Numbered from the stretch's first letter, positions 1 through 9,076 are shown. The stretch is 64,000 nt of DNA from Segetibacter aerophilus (GCF_007991655.1 NZ_BJYT01000002.1:434001-498000), one strand, 5' to 3'. Numbers and translations are program-made. Notes: generated by a model not told the origin, from the letters alone.

Positions 1-99
1 CATTTTAGAAGCCACCTTAGGTCGTACTAATTTTTTTGCGTGATAATAATTGACAACGCCTCATTGATAATCGCTTAAATTGCAGCCCAATAAATCTGA

Positions 100-1704
100 A
101 TGGAAGCTAGCTGTGAATATATAAGTTACGAGAGCACGGGTTATTTTTCGAGGATGATGATTGACTATGTGAAGAGCGATGAAAAATTAAAACCTTTTTA
201 CAAACATCCTGTTTCCTTAGACGGAATTCAGGCTTCCATTGAAGCAAGAAATCAATTTGATACGCCCCGCGATCTTCTTGTTACAGAACTAAGAAAACAA
301 TACAGTGACCTCCCGTTAAGTCAGAGCCAGGAGCAGAATTTAGGACTTTTATTAAAAAGCAACACTTTCACTATTTGTACCGCTCATCAGCCAAACATCT
401 TTACAGGTCCACTCTTTTTTATCTATAAGATTTTGCATACTATAAAGCTTGCAAATCATTTAAATAGTCAAATTCCTAATAGCAACTTCGTGCCGGTGTA
501 TTACATGGGGAGCGAGGATGCAGATTTGGATGAACTAGGTCACATCTATCTCGATGGTGAAAAGCTGGAGTGGGAAACGAAACAAACAGGTGCTGTTGGA
601 AGAATGAAGGTCGACAAGCTGCTTATAAAACTATTAGATAGAATAGCCGGACAAGTTGAAGTAGCCCCATTTGGAAAAGAACTGGTCTTGCTATTTAAAG
701 AGGCTTATAAAGAAGGAGTTTCAATTCAACAAGCAACCTTACACTTGGTAAACGAACTATTTAAAGACTTTGGTCTTGTAGTGCTGATACCCGATAACGC
801 TGAATTAAAAAGACAATTTCAACCAATTGTAAAAAGGGAATTAATCGAACAATTTTCACATCAGGTAGTTGAAAAAACAACTGAACAATTAGGCGAACAT
901 TATAAAGTCCAGGCGAGTGGAAGAGAAATTAATTTGTTCTACCTGACGGAAACTAAAAGAGAGCGGATAGAGAAAGACGGGGTCGGATATAAAGTCGAAG
1001 GTCTTGGCTTAGCATGGAACCACAAAGAAATGATGGAAGAGCTGAACAATCACCCCGAAAGGTTCAGCGCAAATGTTATTTTACGTGGTCTGTTCCAGGA
1101 AAGTATTTTACCGAATATTGCTTTTATAGGAGGAGGGGGAGAAATTGCTTACTGGCTTGAATTAAAGCAGTTATTCGAAAATTGCAATGTTCCTTACCCG
1201 TTATTAATTATTCGTAATTCTTTTTTGCTGACTGAAGAAAAAGACAGGGAAGCTGCTGACAGGCTTGGTTTTGAAACAACAGATTTATTCCAGGCAACAG
1301 AAAAACTGGTAAATACGCTTGTCACCAGGGAAAGTTCCCTTCAGCTTAGCCTTGGCCAGGAGAAAGAACAACTTCGAAGCTTTTACGGGCAATTATCAGA
1401 AATTGCCAATAAAATAGATCCTACACTTTCACAACATACTGTGGCATTACAAACTAAAGCGCTGGAAAAAGTAGAAGCGCTTGAAAGGAAAATGCTGCGG
1501 GCGGAGAAAAGAAAATTTGAAGCTCAACAAAGGCAAATATCAAAACTTAGAAATCAACTTTTTCCATCGAATAGCCTCCAGGAAAGGCAGGAAAACTTTT
1601 CTCTTTTTTACGGGAAGTACGGTAGACAGTTGTTACAAAAAATGTATGATGCATCCCTTAGCCTGGAGCAGGAGTTCGGCATCATTGAGCTTTTGGACAA
1701 GTAG
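100..1704 (+). CDS. bshC: Bacillithiol synthase, cysteine-adding enzyme BshC
   Basis: Putative cysteine ligase of the last bacillithiol step, joining cysteine to glucosaminyl-malate in the cytoplasm. The 534 residues match the usual family length. Recognisable family blocks are HQPNIFTGPLFF (96-107), a Rossmann-like SEDAD acidic stretch (138-142) and GAVGRM (164-169). A Lys/Glu-rich coiled coil runs through the last ~110 residues, also typical of the family. The ATG at 100 is preceded by TTGCAGCC, the same sequence that follows the promoter boxes of rpsO and purM. It converges with mnmA, with about 22 nt between the stops. bshA and bshB are not in the window. Assignment is by family resemblance, with good confidence. 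Confidence 0.93.
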   Translation: MEASCEYISYESTGYFSRMMIDYVKSDEKLKPFYKHPVSLDGIQASIEARNQFDTPRDLLVTELRKQYSDLPLSQSQEQNLGLLLKSNTFTICTAHQPNIFTGPLFFIYKILHTIKLANHLNSQIPNSNFVPVYYMGSEDADLDELGHIYLDGEKLEWETKQTGAVGRMKVDKLLIKLLDRIAGQVEVAPFGKELVLLFKEAYKEGVSIQQATLHLVNELFKDFGLVVLIPDNAELKRQFQPIVKRELIEQFSHQVVEKTTEQLGEHYKVQASGREINLFYLTETKRERIEKDGVGYKVEGLGLAWNHKEMMEELNNHPERFSANVILRGLFQESILPNIAFIGGGGEIAYWLELKQLFENCNVPYPLLIIRNSFLLTEEKDREAADRLGFETTDLFQATEKLVNTLVTRESSLQLSLGQEKEQLRSFYGQLSEIANKIDPTLSQHTVALQTKALEKVEALERKMLRAEKRKFEAQQRQISKLRNQLFPSNSLQERQENFSLFYGKYGRQLLQKMYDASLSLEQEFGIIELLDK

Positions 1705-1726
1705 AGATTGCGACTTGCTTCTGTTG

Positions 1727-2827
1727 TTATAGTCTGCTCTTTTGTATAATTCCACCAGCGATCACATCATCACCTTCATAAAAAACAGCGCTTTGTCCGG
1801 GAGCAATTCCTTTTACGTTTTCGTAAAAATTCACCCGTAAACCTTCGTTCTCTGGATATAGATTACATAAACTTCCTGCGTCTTTGTACCTTATTTTCCC
1901 AATGGCTTCCATCCCCGGTGTAATGGTATCGTACTTTCCCATATTCAATTTGATCACCAACATAGAGCTTTCATCCAGGTCTTCTGCATCGCCTAAAACT
2001 ACGGTGTTGCTTTCGGGAATTATTTGAGTCACAAACACAGGTCTGCCCATCGCTATTTCAAGACCTTTTCTTTGACCAATTGTATAGAAAGGATAGCCTT
2101 TGTGTTTCCCTAAAATTTTTCCTTCCTTGTTTACGAAATTTCCTCCGGCCACTCGGTCTTCAAGTCCTTCAACTTTTCTTTTCAAGAAACCGCGATAATC
2201 ATTATCGGGTACAAAGCAAATTTCGTAGCTCTCACTTTTTTTGGCAAGCTCAGGGTAACCCATGTCGTGCGCCATTTGCCTGATTTCTGATTTATGGTAT
2301 ACTCCTAAAGGCATAATAGTGCGGCTTAACAGTTCTTGGTCGAGGCCCCATAGCACATAGCTTTGATCTTTAGTAGCGTCTTTACCTTTGCTGATTACAT
2401 ACCTATTGTTGTCGTGCAAATGAACTTTTGCATAGTGCCCGGTCGCAATATATTCGCAGTCTAACGCATTAGCTCTTTTCAATAAAGCGCGCCACTTGAT
2501 GTGAGTATTGCACATGACGCAAGGGTTGGGTGTGCGACCCGCGAGATATTCGTCAACGAAATTTTCTACTACAAAACCTCCAAACTCTTCACGAATATCT
2601 AATATAAAATGAGGGAAGCCATTATGTACGGCTGCGGCGCGTGCGTCGTTGAAACTGTCAAGATTGCAACAACCAGTTTCCTTTTTACTGTTTCCCGCGC
2701 TGGCATAATCCCACGTTTTCATGGTAATACCCACAACTTCGTAACCCTCGTGGTGCAGCATGAGAGCCGTAACGGTACTGTCGATACCGCCACTCATTGC
2801 CACCAAAACTTTTCCCTTACGGCTCAT
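1727..2827 (-). CDS. mnmA: tRNA-specific 2-thiouridylase MnmA
   Basis: Thiolates U34 of Lys, Glu and Gln tRNAs in the cytoplasm, using ATP and a persulfide relay. The N-terminal PP-loop SGGIDST (12-18) binds ATP. The two catalytic cysteines are visible: C103 in NPCVMCN and C204 in SYEICFVPDND. The 366-residue length is normal for the family. The ATG at 2827 lies 20 nt after a perfect -7 box. The gene is transcribed toward bshC and is monocistronic as far as can be seen. Confidence 0.96.
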   Translation of the reverse strand: MSRKGKVLVAMSGGIDSTVTALMLHHEGYEVVGITMKTWDYASAGNSKKETGCCNLDSFNDARAAAVHNGFPHFILDIREEFGGFVVENFVDEYLAGRTPNPCVMCNTHIKWRALLKRANALDCEYIATGHYAKVHLHDNNRYVISKGKDATKDQSYVLWGLDQELLSRTIMPLGVYHKSEIRQMAHDMGYPELAKKSESYEICFVPDNDYRGFLKRKVEGLEDRVAGGNFVNKEGKILGKHKGYPFYTIGQRKGLEIAMGRPVFVTQIIPESNTVVLGDAEDLDESSMLVIKLNMGKYDTITPGMEAIGKIRYKDAGSLCNLYPENEGLRVNFYENVKGIAPGQSAVFYEGDDVIAGGIIQKSRL

Positions 2828-2847
2828 TTCTGAAATATTTTAGCGGC

Positions 2848-2855
2848 CAAAATTA
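2848..2855 (-). promoter_or_regulatory. -7 promoter box of mnmA
   Basis: Reads TAATTTTG on the minus strand, a perfect match to the Bacteroidota -7 consensus TANNTTTG, 20 nt before the mnmA ATG. It is followed by GCCGC as in several other boxes here. No clear -33 TTTG is seen at the expected distance. Confidence 0.6.
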
Positions 2856-2959
2856 CGCAAACATTCCGGAGGGTTTGAAGGTGTACGGTCACGACAGTGC
2901 AATAAAGCGGGTTTTAAGAAATAATTCTGAAAGCAGGTAAAAAGGTTAAAACCATAGTC

Positions 2960-3184
2960 TTAGAGATATTTGAATACGGTCTGCCTGTATTCTTCAAGGT
3001 CCGCCTCTGTGGTTAGTTCATCGAAATTTTCTAATCTTCCATCTGAATACTTCCTGGTGAGTATGACGGTTCCTCCCTGGATGACAACGCTTTTTGCCCT
3101 TGTAAACATCTGCTCGAGTTCAACTGTACTTGTTGTCATTTGAAGGTCTTCCACTTCGTTTACGTTAATTATAAATTCTGTCAT
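2960..3184 (-). CDS. Small acidic hypothetical protein
   Basis: A 74-residue protein with no family I recognise. It starts at a clear ATG and has no membrane segment or signal peptide. The composition is acidic, with a helical-looking C-terminus (LTTEADLEEYRQTVFKYL) and a central beta-type stretch (VVIQGGTVILTRKY). It lies upstream of mnmA on the same strand but is separated from it by 132 nt that include the mnmA promoter box, so it is probably a separate unit. Composition and start look like a real gene, but the function is unknown. Confidence 0.6.
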   Translation of the reverse strand: MTEFIINVNEVEDLQMTTSTVELEQMFTRAKSVVIQGGTVILTRKYSDGRLENFDELTTEADLEEYRQTVFKYL

Positions 3185-3296
3185 TTCTTATATTTTGTGA
3201 GAAGCGCAAAAAGTTTTTTTGGCACCTACGGCAAATTGTTTTTGTTTTTTTTATGCTATCTACAACTAAAACTAAAGGCCCCTGCTGGACTAAAGG

Positions 3297-3345
3297 ATAA
3301 ACGAATTGCGACGCAACGATGCTGCTATAAAAAACTTATGCCCGT
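3297..3345 (-). repeat. Dispersed intergenic repeat, copy A (GCGTCGC core)
   Basis: On the minus strand it carries GCATCGTTGCGTCGC followed by a diverged TTCG-type end. The dyad core is at 3308-3314 and a GGGCAT motif lies about 30 nt upstream of it. It sits in the gap between the small hypothetical gene and the deacetylase. Confidence 0.6.
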
Positions 3346-3397
3346 ACCAAAAGAATGCTTTCTAAAAAACGAACCGATACGTTATTCAGAAGATCGC

Positions 3398-4390
3398 CTA
3401 CTTTAATTTATCTCTTCTTTCTTTTAACTCCCTCCATGTGGTCAATATGATGCCTTCTTTTTTGAGAGCAGCTTTGAAAATTGGGTCTGTCATCGCAAGC
3501 AAGTCTCCTTTGCGAACGGGGCCGCTATTGCTGATATAAGGAAAGACGGAGGTCGGGGCGGTACAATGCATTATCATCATTGTAACTCCAGGTTTCAACG
3601 ATTTTATTGCCAAAATGTATTTTTCGGTCTTAAAAGCCTGGATCTTTTTGTCATCATTGCTGATGTTATCAGGAATTTTCCAATCGTAGCTTTCGTTGTG
3701 CAAATCGTCTAAAACTGGTAAGCCCGCCGACCAAAGCATCTTTCCGATTTGCCTTAGTTGTTGCACTTGCGAGTCCGGAGATTTCATTTCACTTTGTATC
3801 AAAGTATTGTGCCCTCCCGGTAACATTACGGGAATTTGCTTTTCGATACCAACCTTCACATACCTTTCTAAGAATGCAGGCGTGGCAAAAAGAGTTCCCA
3901 TATGAGAATCTAAATGCGTCGGGATAAAACCCATTGTAACTGCCCGGTCAATTTGCGCCCGGATTTCTTTTTCTACTTCATCTGCTGATGCGTGTTTCAC
4001 TACGTCGGCAACTCCACGCCACAGATTACCTTCTGTATCAGTTAAACCTAGTACTTCAGTCTTGCCCGCCAACGGCACCCACCTGTAATCTTTCCATTCA
4101 GAGGTAAGCGTAAGGTGCAACCCTGCATCTAAATTTTTGTGCTCCTGCCAATAATGAACAAAGGCAGGCACCCACGGACAAGGCATCATCACGCTACACG
4201 AATTGGCAACGCCTTTAGTTATTGCCGCAATGGTGCCTTCATTTGAGTCGAAGCTCATGCCCGCATCATCCACATGTAGAATGAGGACTTTGGCCCCTTT
4301 CGGGTAACCCAATTTAACTGCATAGGTGCTGTCGATGGTTTGGGCGTTGCAGAAGGTTGAACAAAAGAAAAGTAGAAAGAAAAACTTCAT
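3398..4390 (-). CDS. Secreted YdjC/ChbG-family carbohydrate deacetylase
   Basis: Likely removes acetyl groups from an amino-sugar oligosaccharide using a divalent metal. After a signal peptide (1-16, ending in CNAQ) come the family metal-site motifs HVDDAG (39-44), LHLTLTSEW starting at 91, and HLDSHMG (159-165), giving candidate ligands D41, H159 and H163. The ATG at 4390 is preferred over an in-frame TTG six bases upstream because it gives a standard signal peptide (MKFFFLLFF). A signal peptide means it acts outside the cytoplasm, unlike E. coli ChbG. The substrate is unknown. Confidence 0.85.
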   Translation of the reverse strand: MKFFFLLFFCSTFCNAQTIDSTYAVKLGYPKGAKVLILHVDDAGMSFDSNEGTIAAITKGVANSCSVMMPCPWVPAFVHYWQEHKNLDAGLHLTLTSEWKDYRWVPLAGKTEVLGLTDTEGNLWRGVADVVKHASADEVEKEIRAQIDRAVTMGFIPTHLDSHMGTLFATPAFLERYVKVGIEKQIPVMLPGGHNTLIQSEMKSPDSQVQQLRQIGKMLWSAGLPVLDDLHNESYDWKIPDNISNDDKKIQAFKTEKYILAIKSLKPGVTMMIMHCTAPTSVFPYISNSGPVRKGDLLAMTDPIFKAALKKEGIILTTWRELKERRDKLK

Positions 4391-4457
4391 AAGCAAGGTT
4401 TTGAGACTGGTTATTACACGTGGGTGTAGTAGAAATAATTTTGTGTTTGAAAGTAAT

Positions 4458-4490
4458 AAAAAAAGCCATCAAGTTCTTTGATGGCTTTTT
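4458..4490 (-). terminator. Intrinsic terminator of hsp20
   Basis: An 8-bp stem (GCCATCAA 4465-4472 with TTGATGGC 4478-4485) and a 5-nt loop, with A-run and T-run flanks so it can work both ways. It starts 18 nt after the hsp20 stop codon. Confidence 0.88.
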
Positions 4491-4508
4491 GCTCTGCTGC
4501 AAATTAGA

Positions 4509-4961
4509 TTAAGAGATATTGATTAATCGAGCTGGTTTTTGTTTTACTTCTTCACGTTTAGGGATGATTAAGTGAAGAACACCATTTTCGTATTTAGCTT
4601 GGATGTTATCGGCGTCAACAGCTTCCCTGGATAATTGAAAACTCCTTTGGAAAGTTTGATAACTGAATTCTTTCCTGGTCCACCGCTCACCATCTTTGTC
4701 TTGGTTTTCGTGTTTCAGCTCTGAGCTTATGGTTAGTACGTTGTTGTTTAATTCAACTTTAAAATCTTCTTTTTTCATTCCGGGCGCAGCCATTTCAACT
4801 TCGAAAGTTTCAGCAGTCTCTTTTACGTTTACAGCTGGAACTGTAGTACCGGCCATTGAAAAGTTAGAATTGTTCCAATCAAATAAATCCCTGGTAAAGA
4901 AGTCGTCAAATAATCCAGGCAAAGAGTTAATCAGGTTTCCGTTTCTTTTTGCGAGTGTCAT
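4509..4961 (-). CDS. Hsp20/alpha-crystallin small heat-shock protein
   Basis: ATP-independent holdase chaperone of the cytoplasm. At 150 residues it has the complete alpha-crystallin domain (about 40-140). Visible signatures are AAPGMKKEDFKVEL, the ENGVLHLIIPK strand motif, and a C-terminal INI (I-X-I) segment used for oligomer assembly. Unusually for this genome, the ATG is preceded by a perfect AAGGAGG ribosome-binding site with a 5-nt spacer. No TANNTTTG box is seen just upstream, so the promoter may be of a different class. A strong terminator follows. Confidence 0.96.
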   Translation of the reverse strand: MTLAKRNGNLINSLPGLFDDFFTRDLFDWNNSNFSMAGTTVPAVNVKETAETFEVEMAAPGMKKEDFKVELNNNVLTISSELKHENQDKDGERWTRKEFSYQTFQRSFQLSREAVDADNIQAKYENGVLHLIIPKREEVKQKPARLINIS

Positions 4962-4966
4962 AGTAG

Positions 4967-4973
4967 CCTCCTT
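4967..4973 (-). promoter_or_regulatory. Shine-Dalgarno site of hsp20
   Basis: Minus strand AAGGAGG, five bases before the ATG. Other genes in the window lack such a sequence, so translation of this one gene may be initiated or boosted differently. Confidence 0.75.
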
Positions 4974-5118
4974 TTGAATATTTATTTAATTAAGGTTTAC
5001 GACAGCAATAAATCAAGCAAAATGCCAGCGCTTTTCCTGCTGTAATTTTTTCAGAAAAGAAGGATGCGATGTCAGTTTGAAGGAAAAAATGGCAAGAATG
5101 GGTATTTGCTTAATTGCT

Positions 5119-6441
5119 TTAAATCAGTTTACTCTTCTTTAAGAATCTACTATTTAAAAGTATAGAAGAGGCCGACAGCCCGGTAACAAATCCCAACCAA
5201 ATACCCGATGCACCCATATGTAAATTAAAGGAAAGAAAATAGCCGACCGGAATTCCAATTAACCAATAAGCAATGGCAACAAAAGCAGTGGGCATTCTCA
5301 CATCTTTCATTCCTCTTAATAGCCCGACACCTATTGATTGGGTTGCATCCGAGATTTGAAATAGAGCTGCGAACACAAGCAACGAAGATGAAACAGCAGC
5401 AACTTCAGCATTATTTGTAAATAGGGAAGGCAGTTGATTTTTTAGTAGAATAAACAGAACAGCGCAGATGAAGCCATAAATGAGCCCTCCTGAAATAGTA
5501 CTAACTCCGATGCTTCTTAATAATCCTTTTTCATTTCTTCCGAAAGCATTGGCAACCCGAATAGATCCGCCTAAAGACAGACCAGCTGCAGCCATAAAAG
5601 TGGCCGTAGCGAGGTTAAGCGCAATTTGATGAGCAGCTTGTGACGTGGCACCTAACCAACCAATCATGATTCCTGAGACAGAAAAAGCGGCGACTTCCAT
5701 TCCGTAAATAAGACTGGTTGGTACGCCTAAATGCAGAAGTTCCTTCCAGGTTTTTACATTTACCTTCCACGCTTGTCTCCTAATAGCTATATAAGGCTGA
5801 AAAATACGATGCCGCCACACAATGATGATTAAGATAATGGCAATTAACCACCTTGTAATTAAAGTGCCCAAACCTGCGCCGGCTAATTCCATTCTTGGAA
5901 ATCCAAATCTCCCATAAATGAATATCCAGTTTAAAAAAGCATTAATAGGTAAAGACAGCAGTGATAAAGTCATGGCTGTTTTAGTGTATTCAAGGCCATC
6001 GCAAAACTGTTTTACAGAAGCAAACATTAACATTGGGATAAGTGACCATGCAAGCAGTTTGTAAAATGGAACGGCTAGAGCAGCGACATTTTTATCCTGC
6101 CCAAGGTGAAACAAAAGATGGTTTGAAGAAATTAAAGTAACGGCAATCAGGATGGCGACAAGGGTTGAAAGAAGGAAGCCGTTGTATAAAACCTTTGATG
6201 CCTCGTGAATATTTTTCTGTCCGTTTGCTATCGCGGTAAGCGGCGACATTGCGATAGCTATACCCATCCCCAGAACCTGCGCAATCGAAATTATATTTAT
6301 AACAAGGGAAGATGCAGCCAACTGTTTGTAGTCAACAGCGCCGATCATCGCGCTATCAATTAATCCTAATCCAACCTGCGAAATATTACTAATAATGAGC
6401 GGTGCCGAGATCTTTATGGTCCTTGAAAACTCTTTAAACAT
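5119..6441 (-). CDS. MATE-family multidrug efflux transporter
   Basis: A 440-residue inner-membrane protein with about 12 hydrophobic segments in two six-helix halves, typical of Na+/H+-coupled multidrug and toxin extrusion pumps. The N-terminal helix (ISAPLIISNISQVGLGLIDSAMIG) and the equivalent second-half segment (LHLGVPTSLIYGMEVAAFSVSGIMIGWLG) are characteristic. The start is set at ATG 6441: the in-frame TTG at 6450 lies inside the -7 box. That box ends only 6 nt before the ATG, predicting a nearly leaderless mRNA. The substrate cannot be told from sequence. Confidence 0.93.
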   Translation of the reverse strand: MFKEFSRTIKISAPLIISNISQVGLGLIDSAMIGAVDYKQLAASSLVINIISIAQVLGMGIAIAMSPLTAIANGQKNIHEASKVLYNGFLLSTLVAILIAVTLISSNHLLFHLGQDKNVAALAVPFYKLLAWSLIPMLMFASVKQFCDGLEYTKTAMTLSLLSLPINAFLNWIFIYGRFGFPRMELAGAGLGTLITRWLIAIILIIIVWRHRIFQPYIAIRRQAWKVNVKTWKELLHLGVPTSLIYGMEVAAFSVSGIMIGWLGATSQAAHQIALNLATATFMAAAGLSLGGSIRVANAFGRNEKGLLRSIGVSTISGGLIYGFICAVLFILLKNQLPSLFTNNAEVAAVSSSLLVFAALFQISDATQSIGVGLLRGMKDVRMPTAFVAIAYWLIGIPVGYFLSFNLHMGASGIWLGFVTGLSASSILLNSRFLKKSKLI

Positions 6442-6447
6442 GGACGG

Positions 6448-6455
6448 CAAAAGTA
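6448..6455 (-). promoter_or_regulatory. -7 promoter box of the MATE gene
   Basis: TACTTTTG on the minus strand, a perfect TANNTTTG, followed by CCGTCC and then the ATG. With initiation 5-7 nt after the box, the transcript would begin at or next to the start codon. Confidence 0.6.
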
Positions 6456-6528
6456 AGATTTCAACTTAGAAAAGAAGTAGTAGTTCAATAAGTAGAATTC
6501 AACGCCAAAGCCCGGACAAGTCAGGAAA

Positions 6529-7659
6529 TCAAGTCATCTTCCCCCAAACTGCTTCTACTATTTTAATTGCGTTACTTCTGCTATTAAACACGTTTTCAAG
6601 CAGTTGCTTTCTTGTTTGTATTTCTTCTGTGGGAAAAGGATTGTCGTAAAGTTCAGTTATAGCATTTTTAAACTCCTGCTCGGTAGAAGCAATATTGCAT
6701 GCTGCTTCAAGACCTGTTCCTTCTATAGTTGCTTCATTTACAAGGCAATGGCGTCCATTGTATAAAGCATTTAATAACTTCAGTTTAATACCTGTTGAGT
6801 TGTAAGACGGTATGATATTAATGTGAGCTTTAGTAATAAGGTCCTGCATTTCCTGCTCGCCGGGGTTAGCAATTAAGCACGTAGAATTCTTACTATGTGC
6901 AAGCTTTATAAGATTTTGGGGTGGATTTTTTCCTGCGACTACAAATGGTATTGCTAAGTCGTTGAAGACTTTTTCTAACAGCCATATGGCAGCTTGCTCA
7001 TTTTCAGCCACGCTTAAATCTCCATGGTATAAGCAAAAGGAGCCTTTACCGTCTCTGTTGTCCAATTTCCAATCGGGAAGAAATAACGGAACAAACGTCG
7101 CGTTTTTACATCCTAATTTTTTAAAAAGATCCGCATCCCTTTCAGTTACAGTAAGAAAAGTGGCTTTATTAACAATCTTTTTTTCGTAGCGCTTCAGCAA
7201 ATAGCTCTCCCATAGCATATAAAGCTTTTTAGCGGCCGACTTTGTAAAACATGCCAAGTGCCTGTAATAAACATGCTCTACGTTGTGTAAGCGGACAAAG
7301 CATTTTCGCTGCGTGAACCTTTTATCGTTTAAGAGGTAAGTGCAATGTATCCCTTCCATCAAGATAGGATAGTTGTCTTTGCTCAAGCTTTCAAGCAATT
7401 TCTTACTATTTCTGCTTTTAACTATAAACGGGTAACTTATTGATAATGACCGCAGTCCTTTTTCTCGTTGATAATAATTGACCGATGCGCAATACTTATT
7501 AAGAGTGGGCTGTTCACCTCTACCGTATTCGAAGCAATGCAAGTGTATTTTCACTCCATTTTGCTGTAGTGCAGAAAGCTTATAAAAAAGATCGAAGACA
7601 CCACCATAATTAACTGGGTATGGAACGTTTAGGCAAACTATGTGAAGGTGCTTATCCAT
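6529..7659 (-). CDS. Glycosyltransferase, GT-B fold (GT4-like)
   Basis: A 376-residue cytoplasmic glycosyltransferase. The N-terminal acceptor half begins with LNVPYPVNYGGVFDLFYKL, a glycine-rich loop usual in GT4-like enzymes. The C-terminal donor half holds a YHGDLSVAEN segment and the sugar-nucleotide motif STGIKLKLLNALYNG followed by EGTGLEAA. It shares strand and theme with the next glycosyltransferase, but repeat copy B and about 135 nt separate them. Probably involved in cell-surface polysaccharide or glycolipid synthesis; donor and acceptor are unknown. Confidence 0.85.
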   Translation of the reverse strand: MDKHLHIVCLNVPYPVNYGGVFDLFYKLSALQQNGVKIHLHCFEYGRGEQPTLNKYCASVNYYQREKGLRSLSISYPFIVKSRNSKKLLESLSKDNYPILMEGIHCTYLLNDKRFTQRKCFVRLHNVEHVYYRHLACFTKSAAKKLYMLWESYLLKRYEKKIVNKATFLTVTERDADLFKKLGCKNATFVPLFLPDWKLDNRDGKGSFCLYHGDLSVAENEQAAIWLLEKVFNDLAIPFVVAGKNPPQNLIKLAHSKNSTCLIANPGEQEMQDLITKAHINIIPSYNSTGIKLKLLNALYNGRHCLVNEATIEGTGLEAACNIASTEQEFKNAITELYDNPFPTEEIQTRKQLLENVFNSRSNAIKIVEAVWGKMT

Positions 7660-7676
7660 GTTATTGTTAACCGATC

Positions 7677-7717
7677 ATTGGTTCTTTTATCGCCATCCTT
7701 GCGTCGCACTCTTGTAC
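7677..7717 (+). repeat. Dispersed intergenic repeat, copy B (GCGTCGC core)
   Basis: Contains CCATCCTTGCGTCGCACTC then TTGTAC (7712-7717); the dyad core is at 7701-7707. It lies between the two glycosyltransferase genes. A degenerate GTTGCCGCGACTTGG just downstream may be a decayed second unit. Confidence 0.7.
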
Positions 7718-7794
7718 ATTTTAGCGTTGCCGCGACTTGGCCTACAGCAATTTCCTTACGTACTCAAACTGTTATCTTCAAATTATAATAAAAC

Positions 7795-8883
7795 TTAGCT
7801 GAAAAGTCTCTCGTAAAAATCCAGCAATATTTTTTCTTCGTTTTGCCAGTTTAAATCTTCTCTTGCGATCAGGCAGTTGTTACGGAGAGTATTGTAGTAA
7901 ACGTCGTCATCAAGCACATTGTTTAAAGCGTGGGCTATTGTAGCAGGGCTAGTATCACTAATGAGACTAGCGACGTTGTATTGCTCGTTGAGTATTTTGT
8001 ACTGCGGATAGTTAACACAAACTTGGGGAACACCAGCCATTATATAATCAAAAAACCGGTTAGCTAGCGATTGGTATTGGTTCAATCCTGTGCCCTCAAA
8101 TAACATAACGGCTACGCGAGCAGTAGGTGTAATTTTTTTTAGCTCATCTGGTGGAACCATTCCCAGAAGTTCTACTTTCTCTTCAACTCCTTCTTTTTTA
8201 ATCAGTTCTATAACCTGATTAAAAAAATTTCCGTCCCCGCAAATGATCATTTTTGCATCTACATCTTTCATCGCTGGAATCAGGGTCTCAAAACTTCTTC
8301 CTTCATTAACTGCCCCCTGGTAAATTATAAGACGATCTTCTTTTCCATCGACCTCAGCTTTCATCAGTTTAGGTAAATTTCTTACTACCCCATATTCAAC
8401 TCTATATTTCCTTGCCAGTTCTGCAGCAATAAACTCGTTTACAGTATATCCATGTGTAAATTTTGGTACTGCAAACCGTTCTATCTTTAACCAGGCCTTT
8501 TGAATTGTTGGTCGTATTACAATTTCTTTTAGCTCTGTAAACAATTCATGAGCGTCGTATACTCTCTTCTTTTTTCGTAATACGGAGGCAAAGTAATTTG
8601 GAATAATTGTGTCAAGATCAATACTTACGTAACAGTCAGTGGAAATAAATAAAAGATGTAGAAATAGTCTTAAGTTAAACTCGAGGTACATCAACTTGCC
8701 CGTTGAAAAAAAACAAGAAAGCCTGTTTTGTTTGTAGGGTTCTTCTTTAAGTCGTAGGGATCGTGCTAATCTTCTGCCTACCAAATTAACATGATAGCCT
8801 CCACTTGATAAGGAACTGCAAATACGTTGCATTCGTTGATCATAAGTAAGGTCATTAATAACTGTGAAGGTGAGGCTTCTCAA
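7795..8883 (-). CDS. Glycosyltransferase, GT-B fold
   Basis: A 362-residue glycosyltransferase whose N-terminus (FTVINDLTYDQRMQRICSSLSS) is a familiar opening of Bacteroidota GT4 enzymes. The C-terminal half has an IIYQGAVNEGRSFETLI nucleotide-binding stretch and ends with a FFDYIMAGVPQVCVNYPQY segment placed like the usual donor-binding loop. The start is TTG at 8883: an in-frame stop (TAA) lies four codons upstream with no ATG between, and the conserved N-terminus begins right there. A perfect -7 box lies 16 nt upstream. Confidence 0.85.
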   Translation of the reverse strand: MRSLTFTVINDLTYDQRMQRICSSLSSGGYHVNLVGRRLARSLRLKEEPYKQNRLSCFFSTGKLMYLEFNLRLFLHLLFISTDCYVSIDLDTIIPNYFASVLRKKKRVYDAHELFTELKEIVIRPTIQKAWLKIERFAVPKFTHGYTVNEFIAAELARKYRVEYGVVRNLPKLMKAEVDGKEDRLIIYQGAVNEGRSFETLIPAMKDVDAKMIICGDGNFFNQVIELIKKEGVEEKVELLGMVPPDELKKITPTARVAVMLFEGTGLNQYQSLANRFFDYIMAGVPQVCVNYPQYKILNEQYNVASLISDTSPATIAHALNNVLDDDVYYNTLRNNCLIAREDLNWQNEEKILLDFYERLFS

Positions 8884-8899
8884 TGCTGTAGGTTAAAGG

Positions 8900-8907
8900 C
8901 AAATATA
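8900..8907 (-). promoter_or_regulatory. -7 promoter box of the upstream glycosyltransferase gene
   Basis: TATATTTG on the minus strand, a perfect TANNTTTG, 16 nt before the TTG start at 8883. It supports that non-ATG start by leaving only a short leader. Confidence 0.6.
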
Positions 8908-9076
8908 GCATTGAACTTGTCAAATGAAGGGAGTCTTTGATCAGTCGAAGAAATGAAATAATTCGGAGGAAATGGGCTAATTATATATGGCAATTAGATT
9001 CTCTAATACGTTGGGGTCCGAGTTAAAGCTTAAACTTTGGTGCACACTGAACCCAGAGAAACTTTTCCATAACTAA

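Noticed and set aside
1-99. CAT at 1-3 as the start of a divergent minus-strand gene
   Set aside because: Only the possible start codon is inside the window, so nothing can be supported.
7720-7745. Second copy of the dispersed repeat after copy B
   Set aside because: GTTGCCGCGACTTGG is too diverged from the consensus to count.
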